A stretch of DNA of 64,000 bases, taken from positions 1 to 64,000 of the forward strand of contig CAJCJA010000014.1 of NCBI GenBank assembly GCA_903970515.1, read 5' to 3'. Source of the stretch: Candidatus Saccharibacteria bacterium CG_4_10_14_0_2_um_filter_52_9 (GTDB lineage Bacteria; Actinomycetota; Acidimicrobiia; Acidimicrobiales; RAAP-2). This document shows, piece after piece, positions 7,664 through 18,264 of the stretch. The number at the start of each line of letters is the position of its first letter. Within the stretch, counting starts at the first letter, position 1. A program made the position numbers and the translations under genes. A model generated the notes under the pieces. That model worked only from the letters and a program-made list of their open reading frames with translations. It made no database searches and was not told the DNA's origin.

Positions 7664-8476
7664 ATGGCGTACGAATGGATTATCGATGCGCTCGATGAGA
7701 CGTGGAGCGCGATTGATCGGCTGGTGCGTCCTCAACCGCCGTCCGCCTACGACGCAGCGACGCCGTGTCCCGGTTGGAGTGTGCGCGACGTGCTCAGCCA
7801 TTTACTCGGATTCGAATTGATGCTGCGCGGTGCGCCGGCGCCGAGCTTCGAGGGCCCGTGGCCCTCGTACGTGCACAACCCGATTGGCGAAATGAATGAA
7901 GCGTTCGTGCATGCGCATCGCCACGATCCTGGCATCGACGTTTTGAATCTCCTTCGTGACGCGTGCGACGAATCGTTATCGGCGCTTCGAGCCCTCAGCG
8001 AGGAGCAGTGGGAAAACATCGGTTGGAGTCCCGAGGGCGAGCGTCCTTACCATCGCTTTCAAGAGACGCGAGTACTCGATAGTTGGATCCACCTCCAAGA
8101 CATCAGAGACGCGTTGTTGCAGCCTGAAGACGACCACGGACCCGGCGAGGAAATCGTCCTCAACCGCTTTGAGGCGGCGCTGCCCTACGTGTGGGGCAAG
8201 AAGATGAAGGCGCCCGAGGGAGCGACGCTCCAGGTGAACCTGAGCGGTCGCCACGCGCGCACCATCCAACTCGCCACGAGAGAGGGGAGGGCGGTACCAG
8301 CGCCGACGTTGTCCGAACCCGCGACCCTCGAGGTCACGACGCCCGTGGCCCTGTACTGGCGTCGATGCGCGGGCAGAATCAGCGCCGACGCGTTCCTCGG
8401 CGCCTCGGCGACCGACGTGCGAGGCGACAAGGGACTCGCTCGCGCTCTCGCTGAAGAGCTCAGCATCATGATTTAG
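7664..8476 (+). CDS. Maleylpyruvate isomerase-family mycothiol-dependent enzyme (TIGR03083 type)
   Basis: 270 residues with the DinB-like four-helix MDMPI N-domain. It starts with an amphipathic helix, then CPGWSVRDVLSHL near 43-55, where the conserved His binds the metal. A second His-containing motif, HLQDIRD (~143-149), supports the same fold. The C-terminal part resembles the SCP2-like domain of this group. Family members are mycothiol-dependent metalloenzymes found mostly in Actinobacteria; the reaction of this one is unknown. AAGGGG precedes ATG 7664. Confidence 0.85.
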   Translation: MAYEWIIDALDETWSAIDRLVRPQPPSAYDAATPCPGWSVRDVLSHLLGFELMLRGAPAPSFEGPWPSYVHNPIGEMNEAFVHAHRHDPGIDVLNLLRDACDESLSALRALSEEQWENIGWSPEGERPYHRFQETRVLDSWIHLQDIRDALLQPEDDHGPGEEIVLNRFEAALPYVWGKKMKAPEGATLQVNLSGRHARTIQLATREGRAVPAPTLSEPATLEVTTPVALYWRRCAGRISADAFLGASATDVRGDKGLARALAEELSIMI

Positions 8477-8512
8477 AAGAGAAGGATGCAAGCCGGTAGG
8501 CTGGATTTTCCT

Positions 8513-9847
8513 ATGCGCGCGACTCCCACGGTTTTAGAGAACAATCGAATCAAGTTGATCGTCGAGGTCGACGAAGACGAGATGAACGAAGCGCTCGACG
8601 CCGCCGCGGCGTCACTCGCCAAACAGGTGAGCGTCAAGGGCTTTCGAAAGGGCAAAGTCCCAAAGAACGTGCTGATCGCCAACATCGGCGGACTCGGCGC
8701 GCTGCGATCCGAAGCGATTCGCGAGTCGGTGCCTGATTTCTACGCTCGCGCGGTCGCCGACACGCTGAGTGACCCCATTGGTCAGCCCGAAATCAACATC
8801 ACCTCAGGAGAGGACGATGGTCCGCTGACCTTCGAGGCCGAAGTCGAGGTCCGCCCCGAAGTTGAGATCAGGGGTCAGGACGAGCTGCGCGTGACGATCC
8901 CCTCGCCCAACGTGCGCGACGAAGAGGTCGACGCGCAGATCGACCGACTCCGCGAGACCGATGCGACGCTCCAGGATGTCGATCGCCCGATCGTAACGGG
9001 TGACCTCGTGACGATGGACTTGCACGTTCAAAAGGTCGCGAGCGAGGAAGCTCCCTTGGAGATGAACGACTACATGTACACGGTGGGCTCGGGCACCATC
9101 ACCGAAGGCGTCGACGAACTCATCCTCGGGCTAAAGGCTGGCGAAGAGCTGAAGGTCAATGGCAACCTGCGGGCGGCGGAAGTAGCGACCTTCACGATGC
9201 AATTGAAGCAAGTCAAGGAACGAGTCTTGCCCGAATTGAGCGATGAGTGGGTTGAAGAGAACACCGAGTGGAAGAGCGTTGACGAGATGCGCGACGCCGT
9301 CCTCACGCAGATGCGTCGCCGCAAGGTCGTCGAGGCGCAGATGTCCCAGCGCGACGCGATGCTCGTTGCGCTTGGTGACCTTGTGAGCGCGGACGCCGTG
9401 CCAGAGTTGTTAGTCGACGCGGAAACGAACGAACGACTGCACGATCTCGGACATCGACTCGCCGAGCAGAAGATGAATCTCGAGATGTTCCTCCAGGTGA
9501 CGAACCAGGCCCCCGAGCAATTGCTCGAGACGTTGCGTGAGGACGCCGTGCGCGCGGTGCGCATCGACCTCGCCATGCGTGCGCTCGTCAGGGCCGAGCA
9601 TCTTGAACCGACGCAAGAAGAAATTGACAAGGAACTCGAGGACACGGCTCAAGCAATGAGCGTCGAGGCAGACGTACTTCGAAAGAATCTGCGCGACACG
9701 GGACGCGCGGCGTCCTTTAACGCCGAGGTCGCCAAAATGAAGGCGTCGCGGTGGTTGAACGACAACGTCACCTTCGTCGACCCCGACGGCGTTGAGATTG
9801 ACCGCGAGTTATTGCGGACGGATCAATCAGCCGATGACGACGCCTAG
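8513..9847 (+). CDS. tig: Trigger factor, ribosome-associated chaperone/peptidyl-prolyl isomerase
   Basis: 444 residues. The N-terminal ribosome-binding domain has the signature GFRKGKVPKNV (~45-55), which docks on L23. The FKBP-type PPIase domain (about 150-240) and a long helical C-terminal chaperone domain follow. I take ATG 8513 (MRATPTVLENN) rather than the upstream ATG 8486, whose GAAGG abuts the codon with no spacer. TAGGCT lies just before 8513. It is followed directly by clpP and clpX, the standard tig-clpP-clpX order linking folding and degradation. Confidence 0.95.
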   Translation: MRATPTVLENNRIKLIVEVDEDEMNEALDAAAASLAKQVSVKGFRKGKVPKNVLIANIGGLGALRSEAIRESVPDFYARAVADTLSDPIGQPEINITSGEDDGPLTFEAEVEVRPEVEIRGQDELRVTIPSPNVRDEEVDAQIDRLRETDATLQDVDRPIVTGDLVTMDLHVQKVASEEAPLEMNDYMYTVGSGTITEGVDELILGLKAGEELKVNGNLRAAEVATFTMQLKQVKERVLPELSDEWVEENTEWKSVDEMRDAVLTQMRRRKVVEAQMSQRDAMLVALGDLVSADAVPELLVDAETNERLHDLGHRLAEQKMNLEMFLQVTNQAPEQLLETLREDAVRAVRIDLAMRALVRAEHLEPTQEEIDKELEDTAQAMSVEADVLRKNLRDTGRAASFNAEVAKMKASRWLNDNVTFVDPDGVEIDRELLRTDQSADDDA

Positions 9848-9856
9848 GCTGGGCAC

Positions 9857-10465
9857 GTGAACGAACACTTCAACGCACAGAACTATCTCGTCCCAACGGT
9901 CGTGGAATCATCGAACCGTGGGGAACGGGCCTACGACCTCTACAGTCGACTCCTTCGCGAGCGCATCATCTTTTTGGGCACGCCGATTGACGACACGATC
10001 GCGAACCTCATCTGCGCCCAGATGCTGTTTCTCGAGTCGGAGGACCCCGAAAAGGACATCAATCTCTACATCAATTCGCCCGGCGGCGACATTACGGGAC
10101 TCCTCGCCATTTACGACACGATGAAGTACATCAAGCCCGACGTGTCGACCTTCTGTTTTGGTCAGGCGGCGTCCGCGGCGGCCGTGTTGCTCGCGGCGGG
10201 CACCAAGGGAAAGCGCTTTGCGCTGCCTCACGCGAGGGTCTTGTTGCACCAGCCCTGGGGCGGCGTAGGTGGCCAGGCGTCCGACATCGAGATTCAAGCG
10301 CGCGAGATACTTCGCATGAAGGACATGTTGAACTCAATGCTCGCGACCGACACTGGTCAAACGGTCGATCGAATTACCAAGGACACCGACCGTGATTTCA
10401 TCATCGGCGCGTCAGAAGCCGTGGAATACGGCCTCATTGACGACGTACTCTCCGCGCGCCCGTAA
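9857..10465 (+). CDS. clpP: ATP-dependent Clp protease proteolytic subunit
   Basis: 202 residues, the barrel-forming serine peptidase that degrades substrates fed by ClpX. The catalytic triad is visible as Ser106 (FGQAASAAA), His131 (LLHQPWGG) and Asp180 (TDRDF). The oligomerisation segment INSPGGD (72-78) is standard. The usual ASMGA around the nucleophile is changed to ASAAA. TAGGCT at 9845-9850 overlaps the tig stop, and 6 nt separate it from GTG 9857, so a leaderless internal promoter is likely. Confidence 0.96.
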   Translation: MNEHFNAQNYLVPTVVESSNRGERAYDLYSRLLRERIIFLGTPIDDTIANLICAQMLFLESEDPEKDINLYINSPGGDITGLLAIYDTMKYIKPDVSTFCFGQAASAAAVLLAAGTKGKRFALPHARVLLHQPWGGVGGQASDIEIQAREILRMKDMLNSMLATDTGQTVDRITKDTDRDFIIGASEAVEYGLIDDVLSARP

Positions 10466-10492
10466 GTACCCCTTTTTGCAGGCACCGCCTCC

Positions 10493-10498
10493 TAGGAT
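10493..10498 (+). promoter_or_regulatory. Candidate -10 box (TAGGAT) for the mini-ZBD-clpX transcript
   Basis: TAGGAT lies in the only non-coding gap of the tig-clpX block, 32 nt before the mini zinc-finger gene. It leaves room for a short leader carrying the GGAGG at 10519-10523. No convincing -35 is seen. Confidence 0.45.
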
Positions 10499-10529
10499 GT
10501 TCGAGCGGAGGTCGTGTCGGAGGATCAAC

Positions 10530-10680
10530 ATGAAAAGTGCGACGGAATCGAACGACCCCGTTGACTGCAGTTTCTGCGCCCAGCGTCAAGATCAGGTCCG
10601 CACGATCGTGGAGGGTCCAAACGTGTGGTTGTGTGACGATTGCGTGCACCAATGCAGCGCACTGATTCTGGAGGAGAGCC

Positions 10681-10688
<8 letters not shown>
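10530..10688 (+). CDS. Free-standing ClpX-type zinc-binding domain protein, 52 aa
   Basis: A small gene encoding only a ClpX-like C4 zinc finger (zf-C4_ClpX fold). Cys13, Cys16, Cys35 and Cys38 occupy exactly the positions of the four cysteines in the neighbouring ClpX. Over residues 13-43 I count 15 of 31 identities, including CSFCA, QV, GP and CD. GGAGG lies 6 nt before ATG 10530. The stop TAA (10686-10688) overlaps the clpX start in GTGGCTAA, so the two are translationally coupled. It has no AAA+ domain. In ClpX this domain dimerises and binds adaptors and substrates, so a free copy could modulate ClpX assembly or adaptor choice; that is inference. Confidence 0.85.
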
Positions 10689-11937
<1,249 letters not shown>

Positions 11938-11940
11938 ACG

Positions 11941-13269
11941 GTGCGGTTTCGCTCGTACGTTGAAGCACTGACCTGGCTCGAAGCCCACGTGGACTTCGAA
12001 CGTGTCGCGCCGAATAGACAAGACGTTCCCACGCTGCAGCCAATTCGCGACACCCTGGCGCTACTCGCCGATCCCCAGGTCGATTATCCGAGCGTGCACA
12101 TCACCGGCACCAACGGCAAGGGGACGACGACGACCCTCACGAGCGCGCTGCTCTCGGGCACGGGACTACGCGTGGGGACCTTCACGAGTCCCGACCTGCA
12201 CTCGATCAATGAACGCATCGCCATCAACGCCGAGCCCCTCGACGACGAGAGTCTCGTGGGTCTGCTCTCGCGCCTCGCCGACGTCGAATCCGTGAGCGGC
12301 GTCGCCTTGACGCGATTTGAATTGTTGACCGTGGCGGCGCTCCTGCATTTCTCCGACGAAGGCGTCGACGTCGCGGTGATTGAAGTCGGCATGGGGGGCA
12401 CGTGGGACTCGACCAATGTGATCAATTCTGACGTTGCGGTACTGACCAACGTGGACCTCGATCACACCGCGGTCCTGGGTCCGACGATCAGTGCGATCGC
12501 GAAGGACAAGGTGGGCATCTTTCGCCACCAGGCATTGAGCATCGTCGCGACGACCAACGCCATCGTCGTCGAAATCGCGCAGAACAAGGCGAAGGAACTC
12601 GCGAGCCAACTGTGGCTGCTCGACGACCAGTTCGTCCTCGAGAGCAACGAGTTGGCCCTCGGGGGGCGCGCCATCAGTGTGCGCACGCCCTACGCCTACT
12701 ACGAAGACGTGCTCGTCACACTGCACGGCATTCACCAGGGCGTCAACGCCGCCACCGCCATCGTGGCGGCGGAGGCGTTCTTGGGTCGAGCGCTCGGTGA
12801 CGACGTCGTCACGAACACCCTCGCGAAGGCGCGCATGCCGGGGCGAATGGAACTCATCTCGAGAAAACCAATGATCGTCGTCGACGGGGCGCACAATCCC
12901 GCGGGGATACAGGCGCTGTGTGCGACGCTCGACGGCGCGTTCCACGTATCGGGTGATCGGCGATGCGTGCTCGGCATGTTGAGCGGTCGCGACCTTGACG
13001 ACATGATCGAGCCGCTGGTGAGTCTCGGCTTCACCGAGTTCCACTGTTGTCCTCCGCAGTCACCTCGCGCGGTATCCGCCCGCGACGTCGCCTTGACGGT
13101 ACGTCGACACGGCGGTGTCGCGTTCGAACATCCGAGCGGGACCGTCGCGTTAGCGCACGCCAGGGAGCGATCGACCGATGACGATCTCATCGTCGTCGCG
13201 GGGAGTCTCTATTTGGTCGCCGAGGTGCGCGGTGAGATCTTGCACGTCGAATCTCGACATATTCACTAG
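11941..13269 (+). CDS. folC: Folylpolyglutamate synthase/dihydrofolate synthase
   Basis: 442 residues, a Mur-ligase-like ATPase that adds glutamate to folates. The P-loop ITGTNGKGTTTTL lies near 54-66, the LTNVDLDH metal-site segment near 168-175, and DGAHNPAG near 314-321. The start GTG 11941 is 3 nt after the clpX stop, so it is in the same transcript. It is followed by ndk, giving the frequent clpX-folC-ndk order of Actinobacteria. Confidence 0.94.
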   Translation: MRFRSYVEALTWLEAHVDFERVAPNRQDVPTLQPIRDTLALLADPQVDYPSVHITGTNGKGTTTTLTSALLSGTGLRVGTFTSPDLHSINERIAINAEPLDDESLVGLLSRLADVESVSGVALTRFELLTVAALLHFSDEGVDVAVIEVGMGGTWDSTNVINSDVAVLTNVDLDHTAVLGPTISAIAKDKVGIFRHQALSIVATTNAIVVEIAQNKAKELASQLWLLDDQFVLESNELALGGRAISVRTPYAYYEDVLVTLHGIHQGVNAATAIVAAEAFLGRALGDDVVTNTLAKARMPGRMELISRKPMIVVDGAHNPAGIQALCATLDGAFHVSGDRRCVLGMLSGRDLDDMIEPLVSLGFTEFHCCPPQSPRAVSARDVALTVRRHGGVAFEHPSGTVALAHARERSTDDDLIVVAGSLYLVAEVRGEILHVESRHIH

Positions 13270-13289
13270 CCCTGTTAGATTGCCTTCTC

Positions 13290-13700
13290 GTGGATAGAAC
13301 CCTCGTCATCGTGAAACCAGACGCCGTCGAGCGAGGTTTGATCGGTGTCATCCTTGCCCGACTCGAAGCGAAACAGCTCCGAATCGTCGCGAGTGAACTT
13401 CGAACGATCAATGCGGCGACCGCCGCACGTCACTACGCCGAGCACGAAGGAAAGCCCTTTTATCCGAACCTGGTCGCCTTCATCACGAGCGGTCCGTCGC
13501 TCCTGTGCGTGGTCGAAGGCCCGCAAGACACCTGGAAAGTCGTGCGAGGGCTCATGGGATCGACGAATCCCAAGGATGCGGCGCCCGGCACCATTCGAGG
13601 GGACCTCGCGATCGAGATGTCCAAGAACCTCATCCACGGCTCCGATTCTCAGGAAGCGGCGGAGCGTGAAATGGCGATTTTCTTCCCAAATCTAAGTTAA
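13290..13700 (+). CDS. ndk: Nucleoside diphosphate kinase
   Basis: 136 residues, full length for the family. It transfers a phosphate from ATP to NDPs through the phosphohistidine His116 in NLIHGSD. The N-terminal TLVIVKPDAV strand and the later GTIRGD loop are typical. The GTG start at 13290 follows folC by 20 nt. A TAGATT-like box lies a few bases upstream. Confidence 0.96.
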   Translation: MDRTLVIVKPDAVERGLIGVILARLEAKQLRIVASELRTINAATAARHYAEHEGKPFYPNLVAFITSGPSLLCVVEGPQDTWKVVRGLMGSTNPKDAAPGTIRGDLAIEMSKNLIHGSDSQEAAEREMAIFFPNLS

Positions 13701-13734
13701 GTAAGAATTCCAGTTCTGAGGGCCTCGCGTGGCC

Positions 13735-13740
13735 TAGCCT
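13735..13740 (+). promoter_or_regulatory. Candidate -10 box (TAGCCT) for the mreB operon
   Basis: TAGCCT lies 44 nt before mreB ATG 13785. The predicted leader contains a 6-bp hairpin, GAGGGC (13751-13756) with GCCCTC (13765-13770), just upstream of the start codon. Confidence 0.45.
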
Positions 13741-13784
13741 TGAAGCCAAAGAGGGCGTGCGTCGGCCCTCGTTAAAGGGCTCCC

Positions 13785-14816
13785 ATGGTAGATTCTCGGT
13801 TTTCATTGCTTGGTCGCGACATGGCCGTCGACCTCGGAACGGCCAACACGCTCGTCTACGTAAGGGGTCGCGGCATCATTTTGAACGAGCCCTCCGTGGT
13901 GGCCGTCGACGTCAAAGACGGCAAACCGCTCGCCGTTGGCGCGGAAGCCAAGCGAATGATCGGGCGCACCCCGAGCAATATTCAAGCAATCCGTCCACTA
14001 AAGGACGGGGTCATCGCCGACTTCGAGATTTGCGAGAAGATGCTTCGCTACTTCATTCACCGCGTACACCAGCGCCGTTTCGCGAAGCCCCGCATGATCA
14101 TTTGTGTTCCCTCGGGCATCACCGGGGTGGAGCAGCGTGCGGTCATGGAAGCGGCCGAATTCGCCGGTGCCCGAAAGGCCTACATCATCGAAGAACCGAT
14201 GGCTGCCGCCATTGGGGCGGGGCTGCCCATTCACGAACCCACCGGTAACATGGTCGTCGACATTGGAGGCGGTACCACCGAAGTCGCCGTGATCTCACTG
14301 GGTGGCATCGTGACGAGCCAGTCAATCCGCGTCGGGGGTGACGAACTCGACGAGGCACTCGTCGCGTACGTGAAAAAAGAGTTCCAGCTCGCCCTCGGTG
14401 AACGAACGGCCGAGGAAATCAAGATTCAGCTCGGTTCGGCCTACCCCCTAGAGGAAGAACTTCGCGCCGAGATCCGAGGACGCGACCTGGTGACAGGACT
14501 ACCCAAGACCGTTGTGATATCGACCGAGCAGATTCGCCAAGCCATCGAAGAACCGATGCAGGCAATCATCGACGCCGTCAAGGTGACCCTCGACCGCACG
14601 CCACCGGAATTGTCGTCGGACCTTATGGAGCAAGGCGTTGTCTTAACGGGTGGTGGCGCGTTATTGAACGGCATCGCGGCGCGACTCGAAGCCGAGTGCA
14701 ACATGCCCTTCATTGTGGCGGCCGACCCGCTCAACTGTGTTGCCTTAGGAAGTGGGATGTGCCTCGAAGAGCTCGACACATTCGCACGTTTGTTGAAGAC
14801 CACACCCACGCGCTAA
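13785..14816 (+). CDS. mreB: Rod shape-determining actin homologue MreB
   Basis: 343 residues with the actin/Hsp70 ATPase fold. Phosphate loop 1 is AVDLGTANT (~10-18), phosphate loop 2 is VVDIGGGTTE near 156-165, and a late GGGALLNG adenosine loop is present. MreB forms short membrane-bound filaments that organise wall synthesis. It is first gene of mreB-mreC-mreD-mrdA, the elongasome operon, which argues for a rod-shaped cell. Confidence 0.96.
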   Translation: MVDSRFSLLGRDMAVDLGTANTLVYVRGRGIILNEPSVVAVDVKDGKPLAVGAEAKRMIGRTPSNIQAIRPLKDGVIADFEICEKMLRYFIHRVHQRRFAKPRMIICVPSGITGVEQRAVMEAAEFAGARKAYIIEEPMAAAIGAGLPIHEPTGNMVVDIGGGTTEVAVISLGGIVTSQSIRVGGDELDEALVAYVKKEFQLALGERTAEEIKIQLGSAYPLEEELRAEIRGRDLVTGLPKTVVISTEQIRQAIEEPMQAIIDAVKVTLDRTPPELSSDLMEQGVVLTGGGALLNGIAARLEAECNMPFIVAADPLNCVALGSGMCLEELDTFARLLKTTPTR

Positions 14817-14819
14817 GTC

Positions 14820-15638
14820 GTGGCCACCGATCGTACGCGACGCAGGGCGCTCTTTGCGGGCGCTGCGCTCAGCGTCGTCATCGTCGTCTTGTACTCGACG
14901 GGTGGCGTGTTCTCGGGCCTACGATCCGCAGCGAACACGGTGGTGAATCCATTTAGTTGGAGCGTTAACGAAGTGGCGCGTCCCATTGGTCACTTCTTCG
15001 CGGGTGCGGTCAACTACGGCGACGTCGTCGCGCAGAATCAGAAACTTCGCTACGAACTCGGTGAGGCCGAATTGAAGTCGAACGAAGAGTGGTCCTTTGA
15101 GCGACAGTTAGAACAGATCTCCACGAGGCTCGACGTCCCCTTCGTGGGGAGCTTGCCCACCGTGGCGGCCCAAGTCACCACGCTGTCGCCCACCAACTTC
15201 GCCGCGACGATCGACATCGACAGGGGTCGCAATCAAGGAATCCTCGAGGGCATGCCGGTCGTCGCCAACGGTGGATTGATTGGCAGCGTGCTCTCGACGA
15301 CGCCCAACGGAGCCACCGTTCGTCTCATCAGTGACACCAGTTCCATCATCGGCGTCACGTTCGGCAAGGGGACGACGGACCTCCTGCTCAGCGGGCGTGG
15401 CGTCAACAATGGCTTGAGCGCGACGTCAATTCCGCTCTCGACGTCGCTCAGCCCCGGCACGCTCCTCGCGACGGACGGTCTCGAAGGCGGACTCTTCCCC
15501 GCCGGGCTGCCCGTCGCGCGCGTGAGCAAGGTGACCTTGACCCCCGGAGCCGCGACGTACAACTTGACCTTGGAGCCCACGGCCGATCTTCGCCATATCT
15601 CTTACGTCGACGTGGTGCTGTGGGAGCCCTCGACGTGA
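14820..15638 (+). CDS. mreC: Rod shape-determining protein MreC
   Basis: 272 residues. There is one N-terminal membrane segment (about 10-32), then a helical region around 65-105, then the beta-rich periplasmic/extracellular MreC domain containing the typical 'DRGRNQGILEGMPVVANGGL' turn. It links MreB filaments to penicillin-binding proteins. GTG 14820 lies 3 nt after mreB, and the gene overlaps mreD by 4 nt (GTGA). Confidence 0.93.
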   Translation: MATDRTRRRALFAGAALSVVIVVLYSTGGVFSGLRSAANTVVNPFSWSVNEVARPIGHFFAGAVNYGDVVAQNQKLRYELGEAELKSNEEWSFERQLEQISTRLDVPFVGSLPTVAAQVTTLSPTNFAATIDIDRGRNQGILEGMPVVANGGLIGSVLSTTPNGATVRLISDTSSIIGVTFGKGTTDLLLSGRGVNNGLSATSIPLSTSLSPGTLLATDGLEGGLFPAGLPVARVSKVTLTPGAATYNLTLEPTADLRHISYVDVVLWEPST

Positions 15639-16147
15639 GAAGGACGATTGTCCCCGCGACGATTCTCACCTTGTTGATTGTCGCCATCCAACTAGAGATC
15701 CTCTCGTCGCTGCGATTTGCCGGCGTGGTCGTGATGCTCGTGTGGTTGTGGCCCGTTGCGATGGGACTGGCGGGCTACACCGGACTCGCGATGTGGGTGG
15801 CTCTGGTGGGTGGTGTCTTGTTCGACACGCACGCGACGACGCCCTTTGGACTCACCGCGATCGTCGCGATGATCTTCGCCTACGGGGCGTCCTTGTTGGG
15901 TCGAGAAGGGGTGGGTGACCTCGATTCGGCGGCGATCTGGGTCACGCCCTCGCTCGCGACGATCGCGGGTTTCTTCGCCCCCCTCGTCTACACCTTCGGG
16001 GGCGTGTTCGTATTTAACTTTGAACTTTGGCGCGGGAGTCTGGGCGCGATGATGCTCGTGAACGCGGTGGCGTTCTTCGTACTGGCGAGACCGGTCACTC
16101 GCCTCGCGCGAACGGTGGGCTCGGTGGGCGAACGAGTGCGTCGGTGA
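15635..16147 (+). CDS. mreD: Rod shape-determining membrane protein MreD
   Basis: 170 residues, almost entirely hydrophobic, with about five membrane segments. I chose GTG 15635, which overlaps the mreC stop as GTGA, over the open GTG 15620. Sequence similarity in this family is low. Identification rests on hydrophobicity, length and position between mreC and mrdA. Confidence 0.85.
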   Translation: MRRTIVPATILTLLIVAIQLEILSSLRFAGVVVMLVWLWPVAMGLAGYTGLAMWVALVGGVLFDTHATTPFGLTAIVAMIFAYGASLLGREGVGDLDSAAIWVTPSLATIAGFFAPLVYTFGGVFVFNFELWRGSLGAMMLVNAVAFFVLARPVTRLARTVGSVGERVRR

Positions 16148-18264
16148 AGAACAATTGGCGCGATCGCCCTACGGGCTCGTGGTACTCGCGCCTGTGGCGC
16201 CCCTGGGAAACCCTTAACCCTTTCCGAGGCAGAGGGCGGGTCATCAACGAATCAAAACCCGTCGGGATTAGGGACCTCGTCGCGGGCCCCGAACACGTGC
16301 GCCATCGCCCTCATCTTCGTTGGCTCGTGATCGGTGGTTTCTTTCTCATCTTGTTCTCGATCCTCGTGGGACGACTCTTCATCTTGCAAGTCGTGGAGTA
16401 CAAGACGTCCGTCGCCATCGTTGATCAAAATTCGCTTCGCGTCACCAACATCCCCGCGACGCGGGGGCTCATCCTCGCGCGCGACGGCGTGCCGTTGGTG
16501 TCGAACGTGACGACGGTCGAACTGCGACTTTCGCGAGCCGAAGCGGCGCTCTATCCGCCCATCAAAGGTGCGCTCGCGTCCTTGACCGGACTTAGCGTGA
16601 ACCAGATTAATCAGGACCTTTCGAATCCCCAGTACGACCCGTACCAACCAGCACCGATACTCTCGAACGCACCCGCGAGCGAGGTCGAATTCATCAAGTT
16701 GCACCCCAAGGAATTCCCCGGCGTCTCGGTGCTCCCGGTGTCGACGCGTACGTATCCCAACGGCGGTTCGCTCGGCGCCCAGATACTTGGCTACGTCGGG
16801 CCCATCACGGGTAAAGAGATTGCGGCGAATCCTGGCGCGGACTATCAGACCAACTCAGAAATCGGTAAGACCGGTATCGAGGCGTACTACGAGCAGTACT
16901 TGCGCGGACACGACGGCACGAGCACGCTCGAGGTGAACGCCTTCGGGAACATCCTCGGAGCGGTCAAGACCACCGCGCCGACCGTGGGTGACTCCGTCGT
17001 GCTCAACATCGACACCGGTTTGCAAAGGGCACTCGACGGGTATCTCGCGAGCGACATCCTCGCGGTGCGCGCGTCGATTGACCCGACCACGAAGAAGCAC
17101 CCCCCGGCGCCGAACGGTGCGGCGGTCGTGCTCGATCCCAACACCGGTGCGGTGCTCGCGATGTCGAGTTATCCGTCGTTCAACCTGGAATCGTTCGTCA
17201 ACGGATTATCCAACCAGGCCTACAAGCAACTCATCGACGAGGGCGCGTTCAACAACTACGCGATTCAGGGTCTCTACACCCCAGGCAGTACCTTCAAGAT
17301 GATCACCGCCACCGCGCAATTGCAAACGGGCATCTATCCCGCGAGCGACTACATCGACGACACCGGCACCTTCAAGGTGCCCGGTTGTTTGCAGGGTGGC
17401 CACGGTTGCGTGTTCCACGACGATGACAACCAAGGTGCGGGACTCGTGAACCTGCCCCTCGCGCTCACCGTGTCGTCGGACTACTACTTCTACAACCTGG
17501 GTTATCTCTTCTGGGACAACCAGGCGAAGTACGGACAGACGCCGATCCAGAACGTGGCGAGCGAGTACGGTCTCGACCAGTACACGAATGTCGACCTACC
17601 CAACGAGGCGCAGGGCCGCGTCGATTCGCCCGCGGTGCGAAAGATCTTGCACGCAGAGGCGCCCTCCGCGTTTCCCACGGTCGCCTGGTACACCGGTGAC
17701 AACATCGAGATGGCCTTCGGACAGGGCACGACCGCGGTGACGCCGATCGAGATGGCGAACGCGTACGCCACGTTCGCGAATGGTGGTACTCGCTTCGAGC
17801 CCGAGGTCGCCGCCGCGATCATCAACGCGCATAATCAAGTCGTCGTTCGTTACCAACCTCGCGTGCTGGGCCACGTGAGCTTGCCGGCGAGCATTCGCGA
17901 TCCGATTCTCCAAGGTCTCGAGGGCGTGGTGGAGAACCCTCGAGGTACCGCGAGTGGAACCTTCGCACGCATCGTGAACTTCTCGCTCGCGTCCTATCCC
18001 ATTGCGGGCAAGACCGGCACCGCGAGCAACGCGCCCGGGCTCGAGCCGAACTCGTGGTTCGTTGGCTTCGGACCCGCGACGCATCCTCAGTACGTGGTGC
18101 TGTGCGTCGTCGCCGAGGGCGGTTACGGTGCCGATGCCGCGGCACCGGTCGTCGCCGAGACATTCAATTATCTGGTGGCGCACCCCGTGGGCCCGGTGGT
18201 GTTGAAGGCGCAACTCAGCGTGCCCGGCGCACGCACGACGGCGGGCACGAAAGCGTCAGGGTAA
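16144..18264 (+). CDS. mrdA: Penicillin-binding protein 2 (elongasome transpeptidase)
   Basis: 706 residues. After a basic N-terminus there is one membrane segment (about 65-85), a PBP dimerisation domain, then the transpeptidase domain. The acyl-enzyme Ser382 lies in GSTFK (SxxK). SSD at 444-446 occupies the SxN position, with Asp for Asn, a substitution also seen in other class B PBPs. The KTG triad is at 623-625 (IAGKTGTAS). GTG 16144 overlaps the mreD stop as GTGA, and 117 nt of open frame upstream is ignored. The partner rodA is not next to it here. Confidence 0.93.
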   Translation: MKNNWRDRPTGSWYSRLWRPWETLNPFRGRGRVINESKPVGIRDLVAGPEHVRHRPHLRWLVIGGFFLILFSILVGRLFILQVVEYKTSVAIVDQNSLRVTNIPATRGLILARDGVPLVSNVTTVELRLSRAEAALYPPIKGALASLTGLSVNQINQDLSNPQYDPYQPAPILSNAPASEVEFIKLHPKEFPGVSVLPVSTRTYPNGGSLGAQILGYVGPITGKEIAANPGADYQTNSEIGKTGIEAYYEQYLRGHDGTSTLEVNAFGNILGAVKTTAPTVGDSVVLNIDTGLQRALDGYLASDILAVRASIDPTTKKHPPAPNGAAVVLDPNTGAVLAMSSYPSFNLESFVNGLSNQAYKQLIDEGAFNNYAIQGLYTPGSTFKMITATAQLQTGIYPASDYIDDTGTFKVPGCLQGGHGCVFHDDDNQGAGLVNLPLALTVSSDYYFYNLGYLFWDNQAKYGQTPIQNVASEYGLDQYTNVDLPNEAQGRVDSPAVRKILHAEAPSAFPTVAWYTGDNIEMAFGQGTTAVTPIEMANAYATFANGGTRFEPEVAAAIINAHNQVVVRYQPRVLGHVSLPASIRDPILQGLEGVVENPRGTASGTFARIVNFSLASYPIAGKTGTASNAPGLEPNSWFVGFGPATHPQYVVLCVVAEGGYGADAAAPVVAETFNYLVAHPVGPVVLKAQLSVPGARTTAGTKASG

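Noticed and set aside
8486-8512. Upstream ATG for trigger factor
   Set aside because: GAAGG touches the ATG with no spacer, and the family N-terminus starts at ATG 8513.
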